Below, in pieces: positions 1 to 7,131 of a stretch of 11,799 nucleotides of DNA (positions within the stretch are counted from its first letter, which is position 1; every line of letters starts with the position of its first letter). The position numbers and the translations under genes were made by a program. Location of the stretch: positions 53,337 to 65,135 of the forward strand of contig MGOB01000065.1 of assembly GCA_001796995.1 (NCBI GenBank), read 5' to 3'. This stretch comes from Chloroflexi bacterium RBG_16_68_14. Lineage in GTDB: Bacteria > Chloroflexota > Dehalococcoidia > DSTF01 > RBG-16-68-14. The notes below the pieces were generated by a model. It was not told the origin of the DNA, did no database searches, and worked only from the letters and a program-made list of their open reading frames with translations.

Positions 1-164
1 CCTGGAGCCTGCTGAGCAAGCTCACCCGCACCCGCATCGGACGCCACATCGGCGGCGCCGCCCTCCACGAGATCCAGCGCGCCGCCCGCAGCGGCACCAG
101 CGGCCACATCATAGACGTGACCAACGATGACCGCGACGAGCGGGTAGAGATCTTCTTCGAGTAG
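1..164 (+). CDS. C-terminal fragment of an unrecognised protein
   Basis: An open frame enters from the left edge (first full codon at base 3) and ends at a TAG at 162-164, giving the last 53 residues of a protein. The fragment has a basic stretch (KLTRTRIGRH), a probable amphipathic helix (ALHEIQRAARSG) and a hydrophobic/acidic end (HIIDVTNDDRDERVEIFFE). An end of the type 'I-[IV]-DV-x(n)-ERVEI-[FY]-[FVE]-E' reminds me of the C-termini of small bacterial proteins with SHOCT-like or LiaX/YvlB-like regions, but this is memory of a pattern and not a family assignment. The stop lies 25 bases before the ATG of the next gene on the same strand, so the two may share a transcript. Codon use matches the neighbours. 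Confidence 0.7.
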   Translation, partial: WSLLSKLTRTRIGRHIGGAALHEIQRAARSGTSGHIIDVTNDDRDERVEIFFE

Positions 165-189
165 TCCACAACCGTAGGAGGCGGGGGAC

Positions 190-1722
190 ATGGCTGAGAC
201 CGCTATCGAGAACGTGCTGGGGCAGGTAGACGACCTCGTCATCGCGACGATGAACGAGCACGCGCTGGCCGGCCTAGCCGTGGGCGTCGTCCACCGCGGC
301 GAGCTCGTCTACGCCAAGGGCTTCGGCCTCGCCGACGCGAAGGAGGAACGGCCCGTCACGCCGGACACGGTCTTTCGCATCGGCTCCATCTCCAAGACCT
401 TCACCGCCATCGCCCTCATGCAGCTCTGGGAGCAGGGCAAATTCCAACTGGATGACCCGGTGAAGGACTACCTCACGGCGTTCAAGGTCCTCCACCGCGA
501 CCCGAACGCGCCGCCCGTTACCTTCCGGCACCTGCTCACCCACACCGCCGGCATCGGCGAGTTCCGGGACATCACCGACCTCGCGCGCTTCCGCCGCGCC
601 TTCGCCCTGGGCGCCAAAGAAGACGAGCCCATCCCCGCGCCGAGGGAGTACTACCGCGGCCGACTGACGACGGAGCTCTACCCCGGGCAGAAGTGGGCCT
701 ACGCCAACCACGGCTTCGCTGCCCTGGGACAGCTAGTAGAGGACATCAGCGGCGAGCCCTTCGAGGAGCACATGATCGGCCACGTCTTCGAGCCGCTGGG
801 GATGTACCGCACCGATTTCCTGCGCAGCGAGCGGGTGCGCGATGAGCTGGCGGTGGGCTACCAGCTCAAGAAGAACGGACTCACGCCGGTCGACTACCTG
901 GAGATCACCATTCGGCCGGCCGGCTCCATCTTCTCCAGCGTCACCGAGATGGCGAAGTACGTGGCAGCGCTGCTCAACGGCGGCAGGAACGAGCACGGCT
1001 CCGCCATTCAGCCGGAGACGCTACACATGATGATGGAGCCGCACTACGTCCTCGACGAGCGTCTGCCCGGCATGGGCCTGGCCTTCTGGCTGGACTCCAT
1101 CGGCGGCCACCGCATCGCCCATCACGGGGGCGGCTGGGCGGGCTTCGTCTCGGCCATGCTGGTCGCCCCGGACGATGACCTGGGGGTCCTGGCCTTCACC
1201 AACACGAGCAACCTGGCGCCCTATCCGATTGCCCTCTCGCTGATGCAGCGGCTGCTGGGCGTCCCGGATGAGACCATCGCGGTGCCCCGGCCGGGCATGC
1301 TGGAGACGCCCCACCTCTGGCCCGAGCTGTGCGGCTTCTACGGGCCGAAGCCGGGCTTCATGACCAACGCGCGCATCTGGATGTCCTTCGCAGGCGAGGC
1401 GGAGGTCTTCATCAAGGACAACCGGCTGGCCATACGTGCCTTGGTGGGGCCGCTGCGCAAGGGCCTCACCCTGTATCGCACGGATGCCGATGATCCCCTG
1501 GCCTTCCAGGCCGAGTACGAAAAGCTGCCCATCCCCTTCGTCTTCAGGCGCAACGAGGACGGCCAGGTGGAGCGCCTGTGCAGCGCCGGCGCCATGGGCT
1601 TCCTTGACCTCTACAAGCGCCCCAAGGGCGAAAGCCTCAGCTTCAGGGCCAGAGTAGCCCTGAGCGGGCTGGCTGCGCTGGTCGCCGGTGTGCTGGGCTT
1701 GCGACTGCTGAGGAAACGGTAG
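190..1722 (+). CDS. Class C beta-lactamase-family serine hydrolase, C-terminally membrane anchored
   Basis: A 510-residue member of the beta-lactamase class C / DD-peptidase / EstB-type esterase superfamily. The SxxK motif is S66-I-S-K69 (in RIGSISKTFTA), the tyrosine motif is Y171-A-N173, and the third motif is HHGG at 311-314 in place of the classical KTG, which is common in the esterase-like branch. The family block TFRHLLTHTAGI is at 111-122. Residues of about 370-480 form a separate C-terminal region, perhaps of the lipocalin-like DUF3471 type. A hydrophobic helix at about 489-506 ends in RLLRKR. There is no N-terminal signal peptide, so the topology is unclear. The ATG is supported by AGGAGG at 176-181. 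An ABC transporter follows after 36 bases, so they may be one operon. The substrate (peptide, ester or beta-lactam) cannot be told; activity as a true beta-lactamase is only one option. Confidence 0.93.
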   Translation: MAETAIENVLGQVDDLVIATMNEHALAGLAVGVVHRGELVYAKGFGLADAKEERPVTPDTVFRIGSISKTFTAIALMQLWEQGKFQLDDPVKDYLTAFKVLHRDPNAPPVTFRHLLTHTAGIGEFRDITDLARFRRAFALGAKEDEPIPAPREYYRGRLTTELYPGQKWAYANHGFAALGQLVEDISGEPFEEHMIGHVFEPLGMYRTDFLRSERVRDELAVGYQLKKNGLTPVDYLEITIRPAGSIFSSVTEMAKYVAALLNGGRNEHGSAIQPETLHMMMEPHYVLDERLPGMGLAFWLDSIGGHRIAHHGGGWAGFVSAMLVAPDDDLGVLAFTNTSNLAPYPIALSLMQRLLGVPDETIAVPRPGMLETPHLWPELCGFYGPKPGFMTNARIWMSFAGEAEVFIKDNRLAIRALVGPLRKGLTLYRTDADDPLAFQAEYEKLPIPFVFRRNEDGQVERLCSAGAMGFLDLYKRPKGESLSFRARVALSGLAALVAGVLGLRLLRKR

Positions 1723-1758
1723 CAGGCAGCCAAAGGGACGCTCTTCGCACAGGCCACC

Positions 1759-2745
1759 ATGCGACCACTGCCAGACTCGATGCCTGAACTGACGCCAGCT
1801 CCTCGCGGCTGGTGGGAGCGCGACGCCGACGACGGCGAGCGGCAGTTTGTGAGCACGCCGCCGCCTACACGTGGCCCGCCTGCTATCGAGGTGCGCAAGC
1901 TCAGCAAGCGCTATCGCGGCGGCGTCCTCGCCAACGATGAGATCAGCCTCTCGATACCCAGGAGCGCGGTCTTTGGCGTGCTGGGCCCCAACGGGGCAGG
2001 GAAGACTACGCTGGTACGCCAGATCACCGGCGAGCTGGTGCCAACCGCAGGAGCCATCCGCGTCCACGACATCGATATTCTCGAGCGTCCCCTCGCGGCC
2101 AAGTCGCTGATGGGCGTGGTGCCCCAGGAAGCGACCCCCTACCAGCACCTGAAGCCCCACGAGCACCTGGTCTTCTTCGGGCGCCTGCACGGGATGAGCC
2201 GATCGCAGGCGCGAGGGCGCGCCGACGAGCTGATGGCCGCGCTGGGGCTGGAAGAGCACGCGGGCGTCACGGCGGTCCGGCTCTCCGGAGGTCTCAAGCG
2301 CAAGCTGCTGGTCGGCAGCGCCCTCATGGCCGAGCCCTCCCTCCTGGTCCTGGACGAGCCCACGACGGGCCTCGACCCCCACTCCCGGCGCGAGGTCTGG
2401 GCGCTGCTGGAGTCGCTGCGCGGCCGGGGCACGACCATCCTGATCACCACCCACTACATGGACGAGGCTGAGATGCTGTGCGACCAGGTGGCCGTCATCG
2501 GCGCCGGCCGCATCCTGGCGATGGGCACGGTGGAGGAGCTGCGCGGCCTCTGCCGGAGGCGGTACAAGGCCACCTTCGAAAACGGCGCGGGCCAGCGGCA
2601 GACGGTGTACGGGTCCGCCTACGACGAGGTGGTCGATGAGCTGGCGCGCCTCGATATCCACGAGTACACCATCGGGAAGACGACGCTGGAAGACCTGTAC
2701 CTGGAGCTTACGTCGCAAACCTTGGAGGAGAGCCAGTATGCGTAA
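1759..2745 (+). CDS. ABC transporter ATP-binding protein (ABC-2 / DrrA-like)
   Basis: A 328-residue ATPase subunit that would power the permease encoded next. Walker A is G76-PNGAGKT-T84, the ABC signature LSGGL is at 175-179, Walker B is LLVLDE at 195-200 followed by PTTGLDP, and the switch histidine is H232 (ITTHYMDEAE). The 'MDEAE' after the H-loop and the C-terminal extension after about residue 255 are typical of DrrA/CcmA-type ATPases that pair with ABC-2 membrane proteins. About 42 residues precede the ABC domain, are Pro/Arg-rich and are unlike the family. No clear ribosome binding site precedes the ATG at 1759, and a second ATG at 1780 is not better, so the start is uncertain. The gene overlaps the permease start by 8 bases, which suggests translational coupling. 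The exported substrate (drug, lipid or polysaccharide) is unknown. Confidence 0.95.
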   Translation: MRPLPDSMPELTPAPRGWWERDADDGERQFVSTPPPTRGPPAIEVRKLSKRYRGGVLANDEISLSIPRSAVFGVLGPNGAGKTTLVRQITGELVPTAGAIRVHDIDILERPLAAKSLMGVVPQEATPYQHLKPHEHLVFFGRLHGMSRSQARGRADELMAALGLEEHAGVTAVRLSGGLKRKLLVGSALMAEPSLLVLDEPTTGLDPHSRREVWALLESLRGRGTTILITTHYMDEAEMLCDQVAVIGAGRILAMGTVEELRGLCRRRYKATFENGAGQRQTVYGSAYDEVVDELARLDIHEYTIGKTTLEDLYLELTSQTLEESQYA

Positions 2746-3469
2746 GGCCATCGCCGACGCCGCCCTTATCGCCTGGATGGAGACGCTGAAGGTGCGCGTC
2801 GCGCCGGCGATGTATGTCATCGCCATCGTCTTCTTTCCGCTGGGGATGCTCCTCTTCGCCAAGGCGATGACGCCGCCTGGTTTCGACGTCGGCGTGCGGC
2901 TGGTGACCGGTTCCCTGGTCTTCGGGCTCGGGCTCGCGACGGTCAACCTGCTCGCCCAGTTCATCCTCTTCGAGCGCTTCAACAACGAGATGAAGCTCGT
3001 CGTCGCCTCACCCGTCCACCCGCTGTCCTACGCCGGCGGCGTCCTCGTCTACAGCGTGGGGCAGGCGTTGGTAACGTCGGCCGTCATCCTCAGCTTCGCG
3101 CCCCTCTTCGATATCGACATCACCCTCAGCTTCTGGCTCCTCCCGCTGCTGCTGCTGACCGCCCTCTCCATGACCGGCATCGCCGTCGTCATCGCTACCT
3201 GGGCGCCGAGCATGGAGGCGGGCAACATGATGGCCAACACGCTGGGCATCCTCATCGTCATCCTCTCACCGATCTACTACCCCATCGAGCGTCTATCCGA
3301 GTGGCTGCAGTGGGTCGCCCGGTTCTCGCCCTACACCCACGCGGGGGAGGCGATCAATAAAGTGCTCTCCGGCCAGGGCGGCTTCGAGCGCGAGATGCTG
3401 ATCCTGGCCGGCATCACCGTCGTCGGCCTCGTCATCGGCATCCTGGGCCTGCGCTGGCGGGAGGCCTAG
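2738..3469 (+). CDS. ABC-2 type transporter permease
   Basis: A 243-residue integral membrane protein with about six hydrophobic segments (roughly 24-42, 53-75, 98-120, 131-154, 166-181 and 220-238), matching the six-helix ABC-2 exporter fold. The line LSPIYYPIERL followed by QWVARFSPYTH is typical of DrrB-like permeases. The frame is open further upstream, but the ATG at 2738 is preferred. It has GGAGGAG at 2724-2730 with good spacing, it starts inside the last codons of the ATPase gene (8-base overlap), and upstream translation would be Arg/Trp/Ser-rich nonsense. With the ATPase it should form an ATP-driven exporter in the cytoplasmic membrane. Its 3' end runs 38 bases into the opposite-strand 3' end of murJ. 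Confidence 0.93.
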   Translation: MRKAIADAALIAWMETLKVRVAPAMYVIAIVFFPLGMLLFAKAMTPPGFDVGVRLVTGSLVFGLGLATVNLLAQFILFERFNNEMKLVVASPVHPLSYAGGVLVYSVGQALVTSAVILSFAPLFDIDITLSFWLLPLLLLTALSMTGIAVVIATWAPSMEAGNMMANTLGILIVILSPIYYPIERLSEWLQWVARFSPYTHAGEAINKVLSGQGGFEREMLILAGITVVGLVIGILGLRWREA

Positions 3470-5078
3470 AGGGCTGCCCGGCGCGGCCAGGGCAGCGGCG
3501 GAGCAGCGTCTCCACCTCCTCGAGCCGCAGCGCCCGCGCCGCCGCCAGGAAGACGAGTCCACCCAGGAGCCCGCTCCCGGCCAGCGCCAGGAACGTGTCC
3601 AACAGGCGATCGGTGTCCAGGCGGTCCGCCTGGTGGAGCAGGACCAGGTAGAGGCCCATCACTTCCGCCATCAGGACGGCCGCCACCGCGGTCCGCCCCA
3701 GCGAGCGGCCCAGCGCCCGCAGGTCCAGCCCTTCCAGCCGGCCCCGCAGCGCCCAGAAGAGGAGCGCCGCCTCCAGGATCGTCGCCAGCGAGACGGCCAG
3801 CGCCAGCCCCCGCACCTCGAAGGGCCCGACGAAGATAGCGCTCAGGACCAAGTTCGCCACCAGGGCGACCACAGCGAAGAGCACCGGCGTGCGGGTATCG
3901 CTCAGGGCGTAGAAGCCGCGGCTCAGGATCTCGGTGGCGGCGAGGGCGAAGAGGCCGATAGCGTAGAAGAGGACCGCCGCCGCGGTGATGTCCGTCGACG
4001 CTCCCGTGAAGGCGCCGCGCTGGAAGATGAAGGCCACCAGCGGTTCCGACAGGATCATCAGGCCCACGGCGGCGGGGATGGTCAGGAAGAGGATCAGGCG
4101 CAGGCTCTGCTCCAGCGTCCGGCGCAGCTCCGCCCGGTCGGCCACGGCCTGCTCGGCCATGGTGGGGAAGACAGCGGTAGAGATGGCCATGCCGAAGAGG
4201 CCCAGGGGCGTCATCACAATCAGCCAGGCGTAGTTCACCGCCGAGATCGCCTCGTCGCTGACGGTGGAGGCGAAGAAGACGGTGATCAGCAGGTTGAGCT
4301 GAAAGGCGGCGAGGCCGAGCACCCGGGGCGCCATCAGCCGCCCCACCTCCCGCACCGAGGCGTCCCGCCAGTCGGCGATGGGCCGGTAGCGCATGCCGGC
4401 CGCCGCCAGCGCCGGTAGCTGCACCACCAAGTGGAGCGCCGCCCCGATCACCACCGCCGCCGCCAGCGCGTGCACGTTGTCGAAGGCGAGAGCGCCCACG
4501 ATGATGGCCAGGTTGTAGACCATGGGGGCGATGGCCGGGAAGAGAAAGTGGTGGCGAGCGTTGAGGATGCCCATGAACATCCCGCTCACGGCGAAGAGGA
4601 TGGGCGAGAGCATCATCAGGCGGGTGAGGTCCACCGCCAGCGAGCGCAGCTCGTCCTGCTGGCCGGTCTCCTCGCCCAGGCCGGGAGCCATAGCCGGCAC
4701 CAGGACCGGCGCCAGCAGGACGCCGAGCACGGCGAAGACGATGGTCGCCGCCGCCACCAGGTTCAGGACCGAGCTGGCCAGGCGCCAGGCCGCCTCCTCG
4801 CTCTGTTTGGTGAAGAGGCGGGCGAAGGTGGGGATGAAGGCGCTCCCCAGGGTAGCGCCGGCCAGGAGCTGGAAGACCAGGTCCGGCAGGCGGAAGGCGA
4901 CGAAGTAGGCGCTCAGCTCCGGGCTGGTGCCAAAGGCGTCGGCGATGGCGACGCTGCGCAGCACGCCCAGCAGCCGGCTACCCAGGAAGCCGGCGGCGAC
5001 GATGACGGCCGCCGTCGCCAGGCTGGGCCGTTCCCATCGCGCGGACAGATCGCCCGGGGCGGGCGGTGGTTGCTCCAC
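3432..5078 (-). CDS. murJ: MurJ-type lipid II flippase (MviN family)
   Basis: A polytopic MOP-superfamily protein that flips lipid-linked peptidoglycan precursor (lipid II) across the cytoplasmic membrane. Numbered from the GTG at 5078 it has 548 residues, against about 510 in E. coli. Family marks are SRLLGVLRSVAIADAFG at 34-50, FRLPDLVFQLLAGATLGSAF at 62-81 and ILSRGFYALSDTRTPV at 384-399, the last a hallmark of MurJ. Around fourteen hydrophobic segments are spread over the length. The last 20 or so residues (after ETLLRR) are Pro/Gly/Ser-rich and look like read-out into the neighbour. The GTG at 5114 would add 12 residues. Neither start has a Shine-Dalgarno sequence, and a -10-like box 7 bases before the 5078 GTG favours the shorter form. 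The gene is convergent with, and overlaps, the ABC permease. Confidence 0.95.
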   Translation of the reverse strand: MEQPPPAPGDLSARWERPSLATAAVIVAAGFLGSRLLGVLRSVAIADAFGTSPELSAYFVAFRLPDLVFQLLAGATLGSAFIPTFARLFTKQSEEAAWRLASSVLNLVAAATIVFAVLGVLLAPVLVPAMAPGLGEETGQQDELRSLAVDLTRLMMLSPILFAVSGMFMGILNARHHFLFPAIAPMVYNLAIIVGALAFDNVHALAAAVVIGAALHLVVQLPALAAAGMRYRPIADWRDASVREVGRLMAPRVLGLAAFQLNLLITVFFASTVSDEAISAVNYAWLIVMTPLGLFGMAISTAVFPTMAEQAVADRAELRRTLEQSLRLILFLTIPAAVGLMILSEPLVAFIFQRGAFTGASTDITAAAVLFYAIGLFALAATEILSRGFYALSDTRTPVLFAVVALVANLVLSAIFVGPFEVRGLALAVSLATILEAALLFWALRGRLEGLDLRALGRSLGRTAVAAVLMAEVMGLYLVLLHQADRLDTDRLLDTFLALAGSGLLGGLVFLAAARALRLEEVETLLRRCPGRAGQPSRPPASAGPGCR

Positions 5079-5085
5079 GCTGGCT

Positions 5086-5091
5086 AGTATG
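5086..5091 (-). promoter_or_regulatory. Possible -10 element for murJ
   Basis: Read on the minus strand this is CATACT, matching TATAAT at four of six positions. It is followed by seven bases and then the GTG at 5078, so transcription would begin at or next to the start codon. No good -35 element lies 16-18 bases upstream. Support is weak and rests on position. Confidence 0.3.
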
Positions 5092-5127
5092 CCGGATGGT
5101 GCTTGCCAGCGCACGGCGGAGGGCGGC

Positions 5128-5156
5128 TTGACAGGCGGACGGCCGCATGCTACATA
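5128..5156 (+). promoter_or_regulatory. Sigma-70-type promoter upstream of the SnoaL-like gene
   Basis: A perfect TTGACA (5128-5133) is followed by a 17-base spacer and TACATA (5151-5156), which matches TATAAT at three positions. Initiation would be near 5163, giving a leader of about 70 bases before the GTG at 5235. It lies in the divergent gap between murJ and the small plus-strand gene. Confidence 0.5.
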
Positions 5157-5234
5157 ACGTCCGCCTTGAGGCCATCGAGGTCGTGGCCAGCCAGGCTACG
5201 CGCGCAGACCGGCAGCGAAGGAGAGGAGGTTCCC

Positions 5235-5564
5235 GTGGCATCGAGGGTCGATCTCGCCAAGCAGTACATGGACTACCAGCAGGAGCGGAAGCTGGACGAG
5301 ATGCTCGCCATGCTGGCGGACGACGTCGTCATGTCCAACCCGATGATGGGCACCATCACCGGCAAGGGTGCCCTGGAGCAACAGATGCGCAACCGGCCCA
5401 TGGGAGGCGGGGGCGGTATGGGCAACATCACCTGGTCGGACCCGGAGGAAGAGGGCGACAGCGTCAAGATCGTGGGCACCGGCAGCCCCTTCGGGCCGAT
5501 CAAGATCGTCCTCGCCTTCAACGCCGACGACATGATCAACAGGATCGAGGCGGGGCTGGCCTAG
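5235..5564 (+). CDS. Small SnoaL-like / NTF2-fold protein
   Basis: A 109-residue soluble protein starting at GTG 5235, chosen because GGAGAGGAGG (5220-5229) sits just upstream. Reading from earlier codons gives Arg-rich sequence unlike the domain. The first half has the usual layout of SnoaL-like/ketosteroid-isomerase-like (NTF2-fold) proteins: an N-terminal helix (RVDLAKQYMDYQQERKLDEML), then LADDVVMSNPMMGTITGKGAL, in which an acidic ADD pair precedes the first strand and the 'G-x-x-x-G' turn follows. Later strands are seen at ITWSDPEEE, SVKIVGTG and IKIVLAFNADD. Residues 55-63 are unusual (PMGGGGGMG), probably a flexible loop. Family members range from small-molecule cyclases and isomerases to binding proteins with no known activity, so no function is assigned. 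It has its own promoter candidate and precedes rpsT by 127 bases. Confidence 0.85.
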   Translation: MASRVDLAKQYMDYQQERKLDEMLAMLADDVVMSNPMMGTITGKGALEQQMRNRPMGGGGGMGNITWSDPEEEGDSVKIVGTGSPFGPIKIVLAFNADDMINRIEAGLA

Positions 5565-5587
5565 CGAGCTGACCCGCTGCTAGACCA

Positions 5588-5606
5588 GGTGGCGATGCGG
5601 GCCACC
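5588..5606 (+). terminator. Short hairpin after the SnoaL-like gene
   Basis: GGTGGC (5588-5593) and GCCACC (5601-5606) can pair across a seven-base loop, 24 bases after the stop codon. There is no run of T afterwards, and in GC-rich DNA a six-base stem is easily found by chance, so terminator function is only suggested by position ahead of the rpsT promoter candidate. Confidence 0.25.
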
Positions 5607-5613
5607 GGTCGCC

Positions 5614-5642
5614 TGGACACAGCCGCCGCCCTCCGCTACCAT
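5614..5642 (+). promoter_or_regulatory. Sigma-70-type promoter for rpsT
   Basis: TGGACA (5614-5619, five of six matches to TTGACA), a 17-base spacer and TACCAT (5637-5642, four of six matches to TATAAT). The start would be near 5649, leaving a leader of about 43 bases before the rpsT GTG. Best promoter candidate in this gap. Confidence 0.55.
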
Positions 5643-5691
5643 ACCTTCGTCGCTCGACGGCGACGTTTCGCTCTCTAAGGAGGCATAGGCT

Positions 5692-6066
5692 GTGGCCCAC
5701 GCTCAATCAGCCATCAAACGGCACCGGCAGTCGCTGCGCCGGCGCGCCCGGAACCAGGCCCGCCGCAGCGAGGCCCGCACCGCCGTGCGCCGCGTTCGCG
5801 AGCTCGTCGCCTCCGGCGCCCAGGAGGAGGCGGCGGCCGCGGTTCGCGAGGCGGCCTCCGTCCTGGACCGGGCGGCCCGCAAGGGCGTCCTCCACGCCAA
5901 CAACGCCGCCCGCCGCAAGTCACGCCTCGCGCGCCAGCTCAACACCGTGCAGGAGGTCGCGCCCGCCAAGCGCCGCGCGCGCGCGCCGGCGAAGACGCGC
6001 GCCTCCGGCACGAAGGCGTCGGGCCGCAAGACGACGAGCCGCTCCGCCCGCAGCAAAGAGAGCTAG
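5692..6066 (+). CDS. rpsT: 30S ribosomal protein S20 with basic C-terminal extension
   Basis: A 124-residue protein whose first 85 or so residues are S20, a primary 16S rRNA-binding protein of the small subunit. Diagnostic parts are the N-terminus AHAQSAIKRHRQS (compare 'A-N-x-x-S-A-x-K-R' of the family) and GVLHANNAARRKSRLARQLN at 65-84, equivalent to the 'GLIHKNKAARHKANL' region of E. coli S20. The start is GTG with AAGGAGG (5678-5684) upstream; a non-ATG start is also known for E. coli rpsT. Standard S20 is 85-90 residues. Here about 37 extra residues, rich in Lys, Arg, Ala, Ser and Thr, follow and look disordered. Arg largely replaces Lys, as expected from high GC. The next gene starts 21 bases after the stop and may be co-transcribed. 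Confidence 0.97.
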   Translation: MAHAQSAIKRHRQSLRRRARNQARRSEARTAVRRVRELVASGAQEEAAAAVREAASVLDRAARKGVLHANNAARRKSRLARQLNTVQEVAPAKRRARAPAKTRASGTKASGRKTTSRSARSKES

Positions 6067-6075
6067 ACCCGCGGC

Positions 6076-6081
6076 AGGAGG
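6076..6081 (+). promoter_or_regulatory. Shine-Dalgarno sequence deciding the CTG start of the alcohol dehydrogenase
   Basis: AGGAGG lies six bases before the CTG at 6088, ideal spacing for initiation there. The GTG at 6127 has no comparable site. The in-frame stop at 6064-6066 (shared with rpsT's end) leaves no ATG, GTG or TTG between 6067 and 6127. Confidence 0.7.
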
Positions 6082-6087
6082 CAGGCC

Positions 6088-7131
6088 CTGAAGGCGCTGG
6101 TCTTCCACGAGCCGGGCCGCATCGCCGTGGAGGACGTGCCGGAGCCTTCGCCCGGCCCCGGCGAGGTGCTGGTGCAGGTAGGCGCCGCTTCCATCTGCCA
6201 CTCGGACATCCGCGTCTATCGAGGCCAGAAGCACGCCCGCCCCGGCGTCATCCCGGGCCATGAGATCGCAGGCACCGTCGCCGCCCTCGGCCCGGAGGTG
6301 ACGGACCTGCGTGCAGGCGACCGAGTGGTCGTCTACCCCATCATCGCCTGCGCGCGCTGCTTCTTCTGCCGCTCCGGGCAACGCCACCGCTGCCCGGAGC
6401 GGCGCACCCTGGGATACGACGAGCACGGTGGCCTGGCCGAGTACCTGCTGGCCCCGGCCTCCCTCGTCTCGCTGGGACACCTGCTGCCGGTGCCCGTCGA
6501 CCTCTCCCTCCAGCGCGCCTGCCTGACCGAGCCGCTGGCCTGCGTTCTGAACTCTCTGGAGGCGTGCGGAATGGCCGTGGGTCGCAGCCTGGCCATCATC
6601 GGCGCGGGGCCCATGGGCCTCTACCACCTGCTGCTGGCCCGGAGCATGGGCGCCGGCCCCATCATCGTCAGCGAGCCGGACGAGGGGCGCGCCGAGGTGG
6701 CCCGCAGCCTGGGGGCGACGGCAGCCATCGCCCCGCGGGAGCACGACCTGCCGGCCGCCGTCCTGGAGCACACCGACGGGCTGGGCGCCGACGCCGCCGT
6801 CGTCACCGCCGGCCTGCCCGAGGTGCTGGCGCAGAGCCTGGCATGTGTGCGCCGACAGGGGGTGGTGAACCTCTTCGCAGGCTTCCCGCCGGGCACCAGC
6901 GTCCCCTTCGACCCTAACCTGGTCCACTACGGCGAGCTGCGCCTCACCGGCACCCAGAACGCCGCGCCGGAGCAGTACCGACGCGTCCTGCAGGTGCTGC
7001 CCCACCTGCCCCGGGTCGACGCCGTCACCACCCATCGCTTCCCCCTGGCCGAGGCGGCAGAAGCTTACGCGGTGCGCCTGCGCAACGAGGGGCTGAAATC
7101 GACGGTGGTGGTGATGGAGGAAGCCCCGTAG
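6088..7131 (+). CDS. Zinc-dependent medium-chain alcohol dehydrogenase
   Basis: A 347-residue MDR-superfamily oxidoreductase, related to threonine/sorbitol/alcohol dehydrogenases. Numbered from the CTG: catalytic zinc ligands are probably C37 (ICHSD) and H58 with E59 (PGHEIAG). Structural zinc cysteines are C88, C91, C94 and C102 (CxxCxxCx7C). The Rossmann motif is G172-A-G174-PM-G177. An acidic residue at the end of the second strand (E196 in VSEP) suggests NAD(H) over NADP(H). The reading LKALVFHEPGRIAVEDVPEP is the standard MDR opening, 'MKA-x-V', so the first 13 residues belong to the protein although they begin at CTG, with AGGAGG six bases upstream. Starting at the GTG of 6127 would remove the first beta strand. 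It follows rpsT by 21 bases. The alcohol or polyol substrate is unknown. Confidence 0.93.
   Translation: MKALVFHEPGRIAVEDVPEPSPGPGEVLVQVGAASICHSDIRVYRGQKHARPGVIPGHEIAGTVAALGPEVTDLRAGDRVVVYPIIACARCFFCRSGQRHRCPERRTLGYDEHGGLAEYLLAPASLVSLGHLLPVPVDLSLQRACLTEPLACVLNSLEACGMAVGRSLAIIGAGPMGLYHLLLARSMGAGPIIVSEPDEGRAEVARSLGATAAIAPREHDLPAAVLEHTDGLGADAAVVTAGLPEVLAQSLACVRRQGVVNLFAGFPPGTSVPFDPNLVHYGELRLTGTQNAAPEQYRRVLQVLPHLPRVDAVTTHRFPLAEAAEAYAVRLRNEGLKSTVVVMEEAP

Noticed and set aside
1021..2985. Minus-strand open frame of 654 codons opposite the serine hydrolase and ABC ATPase genes
   Set aside because: It spans two well-supported plus-strand genes and the gap between them, shows no family motif, and is Gln/His/Arg/Ala-rich low-complexity. 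Long antisense frames like this are expected where third positions are nearly all G or C.
3633..5087. Two plus-strand open frames (3633-4418 and 4431-5087) opposite murJ
   Set aside because: Gln/Glu/Arg/His-rich translations typical of the reverse complement of a membrane-protein gene in GC-rich DNA; murJ is certain.
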